From: G039029935 sp039029935
GTDB lineage: Bacteria > Chloroflexota > Anaerolineae > Caldilineales > Caldilineaceae
Direction of reading: 5' to 3'
NCBI GenBank assembly: GCA_039029935.1
Contig: JBCCFC010000538.1
Location: forward strand, 1-8,731
Length of the DNA: 8,731 nt
Below, one piece after another: positions 1 through 6,418 of this stretch. The translations under genes were made by a program, and so were the position numbers. Numbering within the stretch: position 1 is the stretch's first letter; each line of letters opens with the position of its first letter. The notes beneath the pieces are model-generated. The model worked only from the letters and a program-made list of their open reading frames with translations, did not search any database and was not told where the DNA came from.

Positions 1-21
1 CGTATCGGCAACAATAGCCAT
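1..21 (-). CDS. Possible start of a downstream gene, cut by window edge
   Basis: On the minus strand an ATG at 21-19 opens a frame that stays open to the window edge and reads M-A-I-V-A-D-T. It begins 59 nt after the stop of the acetoacetate-decarboxylase-family gene, in the same direction, where the next operon gene would be expected. Only seven codons are visible and no clear Shine-Dalgarno precedes the ATG, so this could be chance. No function can be given. Confidence 0.25.
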
Positions 22-80
22 ACAAATTATTGTACCATATGAATAGCGACCGAAGTAGATTTACCTCAAAAGACAGAACA

Positions 81-881
81 TCAGTATTGCGACTTATCAT
101 GCTGCGCAATCACTGGCCCACCATCCACCGAATAGCCAAACGAGAAGCGATACCCCTTCATGACTTCGTTTGGGGCAATTGCCTGCAAGTCTTCCAACGT
201 GTCATCATAAAACTTCAGTTCCGCATCGCCTTCCCAAATTTCAGTGGCCGAGCGGTCATAGCTCTGCGCCTTGACCAACTCAAAGACATCAGGAATCAGT
301 CCGCTGTAGGCTGGGAAATGACGGGTGTTGTACATCGGCGGATCATTCACCGTTGGTCCCGTCTCCGAAATCTGGCGCAATGTCACCACTGCCCGTGCAA
401 TCTGGCGGTCATTGGCACTGCATGTCGCGCCAAAGCGTGACCCTGGAGCTAGTGGGACAGCCGCCTTGCCTGTCGCAAAGGAGCGTGTCATATGGATTGA
501 CCCCAGCTTTTTGGGGAAGCCTTGGATGTAGCCACGATACATGGCAAAGTCCTTGTCCACCCAAATGTAGACACAGCGACTGGCGGGTTCGCCGTTATAT
601 TTGCAGCCAACCACAATCAGCATCTCTTTGTATTGTGACTGAATTGGGTCAAACAACTCGTGCATGTCATCTGTGCAACTCTGCCAATCAGCAAAGAGGA
701 CGGCACATGCACCGGGATCATCGGCGGGTGTCAGTTCCGGTGGCAGCAACGCAATCACGTTATCAGGGTTGGTGCGATACTCGATGAGTGTAAAGTCGGC
801 TGAGTAGTGCCAAGGCGGTGGTGGCACGATGCCAGCGCGACCGTCTGGTGACAGTGGAAAGGTGTAGCCTTGTAATGGCAT
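81..881 (-). CDS. Acetoacetate decarboxylase family protein
   Basis: Predicted cytoplasmic enzyme of 266 residues, close to the usual family length of about 250. Acetoacetate decarboxylases remove CO2 from a beta-keto acid through a Schiff base on lysine. The hallmark G-F-P-K-K-L is present at residues 121-126, so K124 is the expected Schiff-base lysine and K125 the neighbour that lowers its pKa. E86 in the Y-K-E-M stretch probably corresponds to a conserved active-site glutamate. The frame is open to 911, but ATG 881 is preferred: AGGAG lies 10 nt upstream, and the 911 start would overlap the aldehyde dehydrogenase and has no comparable site. It is the last complete gene of the metabolic run and is probably translationally coupled to the aldehyde dehydrogenase. 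The family includes many members that act on other keto acids or do aldol/dehydratase chemistry, so the substrate is open. Family assignment is firm; reaction is inferred. Confidence 0.88.
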   Translation of the reverse strand: MPLQGYTFPLSPDGRAGIVPPPPWHYSADFTLIEYRTNPDNVIALLPPELTPADDPGACAVLFADWQSCTDDMHELFDPIQSQYKEMLIVVGCKYNGEPASRCVYIWVDKDFAMYRGYIQGFPKKLGSIHMTRSFATGKAAVPLAPGSRFGATCSANDRQIARAVVTLRQISETGPTVNDPPMYNTRHFPAYSGLIPDVFELVKAQSYDRSATEIWEGDAELKFYDDTLEDLQAIAPNEVMKGYRFSFGYSVDGGPVIAQHDKSQY

Positions 882-891
882 TGGTTTGGTT

Positions 892-897
892 CTCCTA
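892..897 (-). promoter_or_regulatory. Shine-Dalgarno fused to upstream stop codon (TAGGAG)
   Basis: The minus strand reads TAGGAGA here. TAG (897-895) ends the aldehyde dehydrogenase and AGGAG (896-892) is the ribosome binding site for the decarboxylase-family gene, with 10 nt to ATG 881. This decides the start at 881 over the longer frame from 911 and suggests termination-reinitiation coupling. Confidence 0.8.
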
Positions 898-2364
898 TTG
901 AAACGTCCCATGTCGATGTGTCACATTTTTAATATCACTAAAGAAATCAAAGCTCCAAATACCGCCCTCACGCCCGATGCCAGAATGCTTGTTACCACCA
1001 AAGGGCTGCGCCAAGTCACGAACATAGAAACAGTTGAGCCAGACCAAGCCTGCGCTAATTTGGTCGGAGACACGGCGGGCCTTCTCTTCATCTTGGGTAA
1101 AGAGAATCGCGGCCAAACCATAGTTGGTTGCGTTGGCTTTGCGGATAGCCTCTTCCTCAGTTTCAAAGGTGTCAAAAATCAGGACGGGACCAAAGACCTC
1201 TTTTTGCCAGAGTTCGGAATGTTCATCCACATCCGTGAAGAGTGTCGGTTGATAATACAGCCCACCACGCTCATGCGGGTTGCCGCCATAGACCAACGTT
1301 GCGCCATCGGCAATTGCCCGCTGCACCATACCATCCACTTTTGTAAAGTGGTCCGCATGAATCAACGGCCCAACATCCGTCTCAAAATCCATCGGCGTGT
1401 CAACCTTGAGTTTGGCGACGGCATCCTTCATGCGATCCAGCATCTCATCGGCAATCGACGCCTCAACCAAAATGCGTGTTCCCGCCAGACAGACCTGCCC
1501 ACAGTTGTCATACTGCTCAATCATGTTTTCCAGCGCAATGTCCTTGTCTGCATCGGCAAAGACCAGCAGCGGTGACTTGCCGCCCAATTCAAAACTGACG
1601 GGCGTCAAGTTCTGCGCTGCGTTGGCCCCGATGATGCGCGCTGTTTCTGGTGAACCCGTGAAGGAGATTCGTGCGACACCGGGGTGTTTGACCAACGCAT
1701 CCCCTGCCTCTTCGCCAATCCCCTGTACGACATTCAATACACCCGGTGGCAATCCCGCTTCCTCAGCAAAGTCAGCCAAGAGCGAACAGGTCAACGGTGC
1801 CCACTCTGGCGGTTTCAACACGACGGTGCTGCCTGCTGCCAATGCTGGCCCCACCTTCCATGTGGAGAGCATAAACGGTGCATTCCAAGGCGTGATGATG
1901 GCGGCGACACCGGAGGGCTGATAGCGTACACGGTTCTGTGCGTTACGGTGTGGCGTTTCCCAGACAACCTCGTGTTCCTTGAGTTGCTCGACCGCATACT
2001 CGGCAAACCAGTGGATGTTGTGACCGCCGCGTTTCATGACACGCAGGAGACTGGCTTCGTAGAGTGAGCCGTTGTCCGTTGTCTCCACCTTTGCCAATGC
2101 ATCGACATTCTCTTCGATGATATGCGCCAGTTTCTCTAAGTAGGGCAACCGTCCCTCTGGACCCAATGCTGACCACGCAGGAAAGGCTTCATAGGCGGCA
2201 TCAACAGCCAGATGAACTTCATCGGCTCCACCCGCTGAAACCTCGCCCAGAATTCTGCCGTCGATAGGGCTGACATTGGTAAACTTTTTCTCGGATGAGA
2301 CGCGTACGCCGTTGATATAGTGGGCGGTTGAAATCGTAAATTCGTCGATGGTAATGGTATTCAT
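895..2364 (-). CDS. NAD(P)-dependent aldehyde dehydrogenase, HpaE / hydroxymuconic-semialdehyde dehydrogenase-like
   Basis: Soluble enzyme of 489 residues, full length for the ALDH superfamily, oxidising an aldehyde to a carboxylate with NAD(P)+. All landmarks are visible: T-P-W-N at 158-161 (oxyanion Asn161), cofactor-site V-L-K-P-P-E with K184, F-T-G-S at 235-238, general base E259 in F-E-L-G-G-K, catalytic nucleophile C292 in N-C-G-Q-V-C, and E389-V-F-G-P. The C-terminal part, F-Y-V-R-D-L-A-Q-P-F-G-G followed by S-G-I-G-R-E-G-G and S-F-D-F-F-S, resembles 5-carboxymethyl-2-hydroxymuconate semialdehyde (HpaE) and 2-hydroxymuconic semialdehyde dehydrogenases. No ring-cleavage gene is visible nearby, so the real substrate may be another semialdehyde, for example one made by the upstream aminotransferase. 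ATG 2364 follows GGAGAA (2382-2377) with a 12-nt spacer and lies 2 nt after the stop of the PLP enzyme. Superfamily is certain; subfamily is a guess from motifs. Confidence 0.92.
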   Translation of the reverse strand: MNTITIDEFTISTAHYINGVRVSSEKKFTNVSPIDGRILGEVSAGGADEVHLAVDAAYEAFPAWSALGPEGRLPYLEKLAHIIEENVDALAKVETTDNGSLYEASLLRVMKRGGHNIHWFAEYAVEQLKEHEVVWETPHRNAQNRVRYQPSGVAAIITPWNAPFMLSTWKVGPALAAGSTVVLKPPEWAPLTCSLLADFAEEAGLPPGVLNVVQGIGEEAGDALVKHPGVARISFTGSPETARIIGANAAQNLTPVSFELGGKSPLLVFADADKDIALENMIEQYDNCGQVCLAGTRILVEASIADEMLDRMKDAVAKLKVDTPMDFETDVGPLIHADHFTKVDGMVQRAIADGATLVYGGNPHERGGLYYQPTLFTDVDEHSELWQKEVFGPVLIFDTFETEEEAIRKANATNYGLAAILFTQDEEKARRVSDQISAGLVWLNCFYVRDLAQPFGGNKHSGIGREGGIWSFDFFSDIKNVTHRHGTFQ

Positions 2365-2366
2365 AG

Positions 2367-3503
2367 TTAGGTATATTTCTCCATTAAAGCATCCGTATAT
2401 GCTTCACGTGCATCTAATTTCGTCTGTAGTGGTTTATCGGGTTGCACGACTCCGCGCACATCTTCTCCCCTGATTCCTCGTTTGCGCAAATGTGTCTCAA
2501 TCACCTCATGATAGGCAAACAATGCGGGCGTCCCCCCTGAATGCAGCATGAGAATGGTTGAATCAGAAGGCCAACGCCCCTCGTTTACATGTGCCAGCAA
2601 CCCCGAAAAGACCTTGCCCGAATACACAGGATCAAGCAGAATCCCCTCAGTTGAGGCCATCCGCATGATGGCATCCAACCCTGCTTCGGTTGGGTAGCCA
2701 TAGTCTGGGCCGATAAACTCATCGTGGAGTTCATAGCTACCTTTTGAGCGCGCTGGGTCCAGAGATAGCAACTTGCATAGCTCTGTCCACCAATGGTTGA
2801 GGTTTTCATGACAGGTTGGCTCTTTGCGATTGACACTGATGCCAAAGAACGGGCATTCAATCCCCAATTGACGGAATGTCAACATCATGGCCGTGAATGT
2901 ACCGCCTGTGCCAAAAGGTGTGTAGACCGCATCAAGTTCACGTCCCTGCTCTGGCAACTGTGCCAACAATTCCAACGCCCCGCGTACATAGCCCAGACTG
3001 CTACGCGGTGTGGAGCCGCTGACAGGCACATAGTAGGGTGTCTTGCCCGATGCTCGTAAGTCATCACAAATGGCATGTCCATATTTCTCCAAATCCCAAT
3101 GATCCACGTCACGAATCACCTCGACTCGTGCGCCCATCAAGTAAACGGTGAGCAAGTTGCCCTGAATCTGCTCATACTGGTCATGACTCAACACCACCAC
3201 ACAATCCATGCCCAATTTGCGCGCCGCCGCCGTTGTCAACCGTGCATGGTTGCTCTGCATACTACCACATGTCACCAGCGTATCGGCCTTGAGTTCAACT
3301 GCCTGCACCAACTCATATTCGAGCTTGCGTGGTTTGTCCCCGCCAAACGCCAAGTCGGTCAGATCATCGCGCTTGAGATACAGGTTGATGTCCAACTGCT
3401 GACTGAGTGTCGGCAGGTAGTCCAATGGTGTTGGTGTACGTGTCAACTCAACGCGAGAATATTTATCGAGTGCTGTTTGAATTGCACCGCTATCAAATTG
3501 CAT
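2367..3503 (-). CDS. PLP-dependent enzyme of the ACC deaminase / D-cysteine desulfhydrase family
   Basis: Fold-type II PLP enzyme of 378 residues, somewhat longer than the usual 330-340. The PLP lysine is K57 in G-G-D-K-P-R-K-L-E-Y (most relatives have G-G-N-K). S-M-Q-S-N-H at 81-86 carries the substrate-carboxylate serine and asparagine, and G-T-G-G-T at 198-202 is the phosphate-binding loop. In true ACC deaminases the discriminating residues are Glu295 and Leu322, whereas D-cysteine desulfhydrases carry Ser and Thr. Here the matching motifs read D-P-V-Y-S-G (Ser295) and H-S-G-G (Ser322), with almost the same numbering. A desulfhydrase-like or other beta-eliminating activity is therefore favoured over ring opening of ACC. 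L-cysteate sulfo-lyase (CuyA) is another family member to consider. ATG 3503 is preceded only by a distant AAAGG (about 12 nt). It follows the aminotransferase across a 160-nt repeat-rich gap and runs into the aldehyde dehydrogenase with a 2-nt gap. Confidence 0.87.
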   Translation of the reverse strand: MQFDSGAIQTALDKYSRVELTRTPTPLDYLPTLSQQLDINLYLKRDDLTDLAFGGDKPRKLEYELVQAVELKADTLVTCGSMQSNHARLTTAAARKLGMDCVVVLSHDQYEQIQGNLLTVYLMGARVEVIRDVDHWDLEKYGHAICDDLRASGKTPYYVPVSGSTPRSSLGYVRGALELLAQLPEQGRELDAVYTPFGTGGTFTAMMLTFRQLGIECPFFGISVNRKEPTCHENLNHWWTELCKLLSLDPARSKGSYELHDEFIGPDYGYPTEAGLDAIMRMASTEGILLDPVYSGKVFSGLLAHVNEGRWPSDSTILMLHSGGTPALFAYHEVIETHLRKRGIRGEDVRGVVQPDKPLQTKLDAREAYTDALMEKYT

Positions 3504-3525
3504 GTGATTCGTAAGCCTTTCCCAT

Positions 3526-3558
3526 AGAACTCCGACTTTTGTGAAAAGTCGGAGTTCT
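3526..3558. repeat. Perfect 15-bp hairpin with 3-nt loop
   Basis: AGAACTCCGACTTTT (3526-3540), loop GTG, then AAAAGTCGGAGTTCT (3544-3558) form a flawless stem. It lies 23 nt upstream of the PLP-enzyme start. Neither strand shows a T-run after the stem, so it does not look like a classic intrinsic terminator. A dispersed palindromic repeat, or an mRNA processing/stability hairpin in the leader of the PLP gene, fits better. Confidence 0.85.
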
Positions 3559-3572
3559 GATGACTATAATAT

Positions 3573-3655
3573 GTAACTGTTCAGCCCCCTGAGCCTGTCG
3601 AAGGGGGCGCACCAACTTCGACAGGCTCAGCCGGCGAGGGGAAGTGAACGGTTAC
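3573..3655. repeat. Nested inverted-repeat element (CTGAGCCTGTCGAAG family), MITE/REP-like
   Basis: The inner arms CTGAGCCTGTCGAAG (3589-3603) and CTTCGACAGGCTCAG (3616-3630) are exact reverse complements around a 12-nt spacer. Outer arms GTAACTGTTCA (3573-3583) and TGAACGGTTAC (3645-3655) pair with a single G-T exception, giving an element of about 83 nt. CCCCCT (3585-3590) and AGGGGG (3602-3607) allow an alternative smaller hairpin. The TTCGACAGGCTCAG core is familiar to me as a sequence scattered through many environmental bacterial genomes. With the adjacent hairpin at 3526-3558 it fills most of the 160-nt gap between the aminotransferase and PLP-enzyme genes. Confidence 0.85.
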
Positions 3656-3663
3656 CTATATAT

Positions 3664-5016
3664 TTACTTTGTCTCTGAAAAAGCGATATCCAAGGCATTG
3701 ACAATCATATCAATCTCGGATTCTTGAATCGTCAACGGCGGCGACAAAATAATTTCATTGCCGACTGCACGAACCAACACGCCTTCATGACGGGCAATCT
3801 TGGCGATTTGTTGTCCAAAGTCACGCGTAGCAGGCTCTTTTGAGATCTTATCTTGCACCATCTCAACCGCAAGCATCAGCCCTTTACCACGCACTTCACC
3901 CACCGTGTCAAAACGCTCCATAAACGGCATTAGTCTATCCATACAGTAATTGCCCTGTACGCCAGCATTGGCGGGTAAATCTTCATTGAGTACAATGTCG
4001 AGATTGGCAACCGCCGCTGCACAGGCCAATGGATGACCGGAATAGGTGTAGCCATGCATGACCATACCAAAGGGACCTTCTTTGTTGAGCAGCGTGTGAT
4101 TAATACGCTCGTTAATCATCGTTGCCCCCAACGGCACATAGCCACTATTAATGCCCTTTGCCAAACACATCATGTCAGGTACAACGCCCCAGCCCCGTGC
4201 GCCAAAGAGTGAACCTGTGCGTCCAAAGCCTGTGACAACCTCATCCGAAATCAACAATACGCCATATTTGTCACAAATTTCACGCACTAGCGGCCAATAG
4301 TTATCGGGTGGCACAATCACGCCACCTGCGCCCTGCACTGGCTCGGCAATAAAGGCGGCGACGGTATCCGGTCCTTGAAAGACGATTTCTTTCTCCAGCA
4401 ATTTGGCACAAATCTCACCCAATTCCTGCGGGTCATCGGTAAAGGGATTGCGATACAAATAAGGCGTCTCCACGTGAAAACAGCCAGGCAACATCGGCTC
4501 ATAATTGCGACGGAACGGCGTGTTGCCATTGACCGATGCCCCACCAAAATGTGTCCCGTGATATGCCTGCTTGAGCGAGATAAACTTGGTACGGTCCAGT
4601 TGCCCCTCGGCCTTCCAATATTGACGCGCCAGACGCAGTGCCGTCTCAATCGCATCCGAGCCGCCTGATGAGAAAAATGCCCGCGTCATCTTCTCCGGCT
4701 CCATCATCCCCACTAATTTGGCCGATAGCTCAATGCTTGGCTCATTGGTCGTGCCGTTGAAGATAGTCGAATAGTGGAGCTTGTCCAACTGCGCAACAAT
4801 CGCCTCTTTGACTTCAGGCCGATTGTAGCCGACATTGACATTCCACAATCCACCCGCAGCATCGACCATGCGCTGGCCGTCAATGTCGCTGACGTAAACA
4901 CCATCACCCTCGCTGATGACGAGAGGTGGGTTTGCTTCTTGGAGTGGGGCTTGGTGAGCCATAGGATGAATGATGTGTTTGGCATTTTTTTGTTGTATAA
5001 ATTCTTTTGTTTGCAT
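3664..5016 (-). CDS. Class III PLP-dependent aminotransferase (omega-amino acid / taurine:pyruvate type)
   Basis: Full-length class III (fold type I) transaminase of 450 residues, moving an amino group, usually from the terminal amine of an omega-amino acid or amine, to pyruvate or another keto acid and releasing an aldehyde. Visible landmarks are S-S-G-G-S at 116-120 (phosphate loop), A-Y-H-G-T at 151-155, E225, the signature I-S-D-E-V-V-T-G-F-G-R-T-G at 256-268 with D258 contacting the pyridine nitrogen, the Schiff-base lysine K287 in C-L-A-K-G, and T324 in H-G-Y-T-Y-S-G-H-P. The overall pattern (F-F-S-S-G-G-S-D-A, Y-H-G-T-H-F-G) is like omega-amino acid:pyruvate and taurine:pyruvate aminotransferases. 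The substrate cannot be fixed. ATG 5016 has an excellent AGGAG 6 nt upstream. The aldehyde product could feed the aldehyde dehydrogenase two genes downstream. Confidence 0.93.
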   Translation of the reverse strand: MQTKEFIQQKNAKHIIHPMAHQAPLQEANPPLVISEGDGVYVSDIDGQRMVDAAGGLWNVNVGYNRPEVKEAIVAQLDKLHYSTIFNGTTNEPSIELSAKLVGMMEPEKMTRAFFSSGGSDAIETALRLARQYWKAEGQLDRTKFISLKQAYHGTHFGGASVNGNTPFRRNYEPMLPGCFHVETPYLYRNPFTDDPQELGEICAKLLEKEIVFQGPDTVAAFIAEPVQGAGGVIVPPDNYWPLVREICDKYGVLLISDEVVTGFGRTGSLFGARGWGVVPDMMCLAKGINSGYVPLGATMINERINHTLLNKEGPFGMVMHGYTYSGHPLACAAAVANLDIVLNEDLPANAGVQGNYCMDRLMPFMERFDTVGEVRGKGLMLAVEMVQDKISKEPATRDFGQQIAKIARHEGVLVRAVGNEIILSPPLTIQESEIDMIVNALDIAFSETK

Positions 5017-5022
5017 GGTTTT

Positions 5023-5028
5023 CTCCTA
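5023..5028 (-). promoter_or_regulatory. Shine-Dalgarno of aminotransferase overlapping preceding stop
   Basis: The minus strand reads TAGGAG: TAG (5028-5026) ends the preceding 191-residue gene and AGGAG (5027-5023) is the aminotransferase ribosome binding site, 6 nt before ATG 5016. The same stop/SD fusion occurs at 892-897. It sits exactly at the border between the AT-rich gene block and the metabolic genes. Confidence 0.8.
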
Positions 5029-5601
5029 TGATGTAAGTTGATTTGTCATTACTTCGACCACTACACTTGTTGTTTGTTGTATATCTTCATCGTCCGATAT
5101 ATAAGGAATTGAATATGGTGTCGTATTAAATCCAATCGATTCTAATTCCATAATTGATTCCGCAATCACTTTATTGGAGATTTCATCAAATGTATGGGAT
5201 TCACAAAGGCTAATGAACAACCACCTTGCTAATGCAAATTGGTCGTCAAAGTATGAAAGCCCATCAACACTGAGTGCATTATATAATGCAAACAAAATCT
5301 CTAAAATTGAGTCATCGGGATATCTTTCGTGCCACTCACATATTTTGTGTTGAATTTGGTCGAGATAAATAGTCGCTATTGATGTTCCGGCATGAGGTTG
5401 AACTTGCATCAAACATTGCAAAATTGGTTGCATGAGTTCTAGCCGAGATACCCAGACAAATTCATCCACCAAAGCCTGTGTTTCTGGGTCTAACTCACCT
5501 AAGTTTTTTATAAGTGCTGTCATTAACATGTACTGTTCGTTTTTTGGTAAACTATTGACACGTTCTAGGGCTTCTTGCCATGTTTGGACTTGAACTATCA
5601 T
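5026..5601 (-). CDS. Hypothetical protein, 191 residues
   Basis: I do not recognise this protein. It is acidic, apparently soluble and mostly helical by composition. It starts M-I-V-Q-V-Q-T-W-Q-E-A-L and has a Leu/Met-rich middle and a C-terminal tail with a D-D-E-D-I-Q-Q-T-T patch. There is no signal peptide, membrane helix or recognisable catalytic motif. ATG 5601 is supported by GGAGAT (5616-5611) with a 9-nt spacer. The start lies only 7 nt after the stop of the membrane-protein gene and the stop overlaps the aminotransferase Shine-Dalgarno, so it is probably co-transcribed with both. The gene is clearly AT-richer than the aminotransferase that follows, which groups it with the toxin/immunity block. 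An accessory or additional immunity role is possible but is only guilt by position. Confidence 0.75.
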   Translation of the reverse strand: MIVQVQTWQEALERVNSLPKNEQYMLMTALIKNLGELDPETQALVDEFVWVSRLELMQPILQCLMQVQPHAGTSIATIYLDQIQHKICEWHERYPDDSILEILFALYNALSVDGLSYFDDQFALARWLFISLCESHTFDEISNKVIAESIMELESIGFNTTPYSIPYISDDEDIQQTTSVVVEVMTNQLTS

Positions 5602-5608
5602 GGTAACT

Positions 5609-6385
5609 TTATCTCCACATCAACATATTATCAGTTTCTTCTACACCGTACTGCCACTCTATTCCATGTTCCCAAAGCACTTTTATTTGTGTTTTAAAAA
5701 TTTGATACCATTCCCCATCCTCTGGACGCAACACTATCTTGGGTTTATCTCCAACTTTGAGTTTGAATCCATAATGCTCGGTAAAAAAAATGCCAGATTG
5801 TGTGTCAATATCAACACCATAGAGTCCGAAACTGGGAACGTAATTTATTGTTCGAATTTCGACGTTTGAGGGAGATTTTTCTTTTAAACGACACATTAAC
5901 CCAATTGAATGCAATATTGTTTTACGATGCCAATTAACATCAATATTAGTAGTCATTCGATATGTAGCAAGATCACATGCTATACCATTTGAATCTACGA
6001 TAAGAAATTTAATGTGATTACCATTCTGTATACTTTCGGAAAAAGTGTCAAAATATCCGTTTGTTGTTCTTATTAGTGAGGTGCCAACAACTACTAACTC
6101 TTTTGCCTTCGCTAAACGTTCTTCAACATAATCCGGATATTTACGTCTAAATACGGTTTGAGGAGATTGGTTTACTTGTTGCTGAATACGTTCTAAACGA
6201 TGTCTATTTCCAAGCAATGAAACCGCAATCAAAGCTAAAATGGTGATATTCAGCGACAATATCCATTCTGGCTGTATTCCACCAAAAATATTGAACCCAA
6301 TTAACAATATACTGGCAAATATCACCAGATAAAGTTCTATGTTTTCTCCCTTGCGTATTTCCGTCCATATTTGATGAGGTCGCAA
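5609..6385 (-). CDS. Membrane protein: two N-terminal helices plus a cytoplasmic domain of uncertain fold, TTG start
   Basis: Protein of 258 residues. Two hydrophobic segments at about 18-36 and 42-59 form a hairpin, followed by a basic, Gln-rich linker (61-75) and a soluble domain from about residue 80. That domain has the pattern E-L-V-V-V-G-T-S-L-I-R-T (96-107), I-K-F-L-I-V-D-S (125-132), V-E-I-R-T-I (175-180) and W-Y-Q-I-F-K-T-Q-I-K-V-L-W-E (226-239). This layout resembles uncharacterised phospholipase-D-like or DUF-type domains that follow membrane hairpins in other bacteria, but I see no HKD motif and do not assign an activity. The initiation codon is TTG at 6385-6383, supported by AGAAGGA (6400-6394) with an 8-nt spacer. 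The next in-frame methionine, M144, would remove both helices. It lies 33 nt after the immunity-like gene and 7 nt before the next gene. Confidence 0.78.
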   Translation of the reverse strand: MRPHQIWTEIRKGENIELYLVIFASILLIGFNIFGGIQPEWILSLNITILALIAVSLLGNRHRLERIQQQVNQSPQTVFRRKYPDYVEERLAKAKELVVVGTSLIRTTNGYFDTFSESIQNGNHIKFLIVDSNGIACDLATYRMTTNIDVNWHRKTILHSIGLMCRLKEKSPSNVEIRTINYVPSFGLYGVDIDTQSGIFFTEHYGFKLKVGDKPKIVLRPEDGEWYQIFKTQIKVLWEHGIEWQYGVEETDNMLMWR

Positions 6386-6393
6386 TATACTTT

Positions 6394-6400
6394 TCCTTCT
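6394..6400 (-). promoter_or_regulatory. Ribosome binding site supporting a TTG start
   Basis: The minus strand reads AGAAGGA here, 8 nt upstream of TTG 6385-6383. No ATG or GTG with comparable spacing starts this frame ahead of the two membrane helices, so this site decides the start. Confidence 0.6.
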
Positions 6401-6418
6401 ATAGTGTATCTCTACTAT

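Noticed and set aside
882..911. Longer N-terminus (ten extra residues) for the decarboxylase-family protein
   Set aside because: It would start inside the aldehyde dehydrogenase. The extra residues are basic and unlike the family start, and the AGGAG at 896-892 clearly serves ATG 881.
886..1575. Open frame of 229 codons on the plus strand
   Set aside because: It lies entirely antisense to the aldehyde dehydrogenase, whose catalytic motifs are intact. Its peptide shows no recognisable domain, and there is no good ribosome binding site. The same reasoning removes the plus-strand frames at 353-787, 1397-1921, 3075-3527 and 7859-8185.
2367..3503. Naming the PLP enzyme acdS (ACC deaminase)
   Set aside because: Both discriminating positions differ from ACC deaminase (Ser295 and Ser322 instead of Glu and Leu), so only the family is stated.
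3526..3558. Intrinsic terminator after the aminotransferase
   Set aside because: The stem is perfect, but no T-run follows it on either strand. The four T residues are inside the stem next to the loop, so it is listed as a repeat/hairpin instead.
3565..3570. TATAAT promoter -10 box on the plus strand
   Set aside because: No -35-like sequence is found 16-18 nt upstream and there is no plus-strand gene to serve. The minus-strand reading of the same bases also lacks a matching -35.
5609..6385. Phospholipase D enzyme
   Set aside because: The alternating strand/helix layout is suggestive, but no H-x-K-x(4)-D motif is present, so no catalytic function is assigned.
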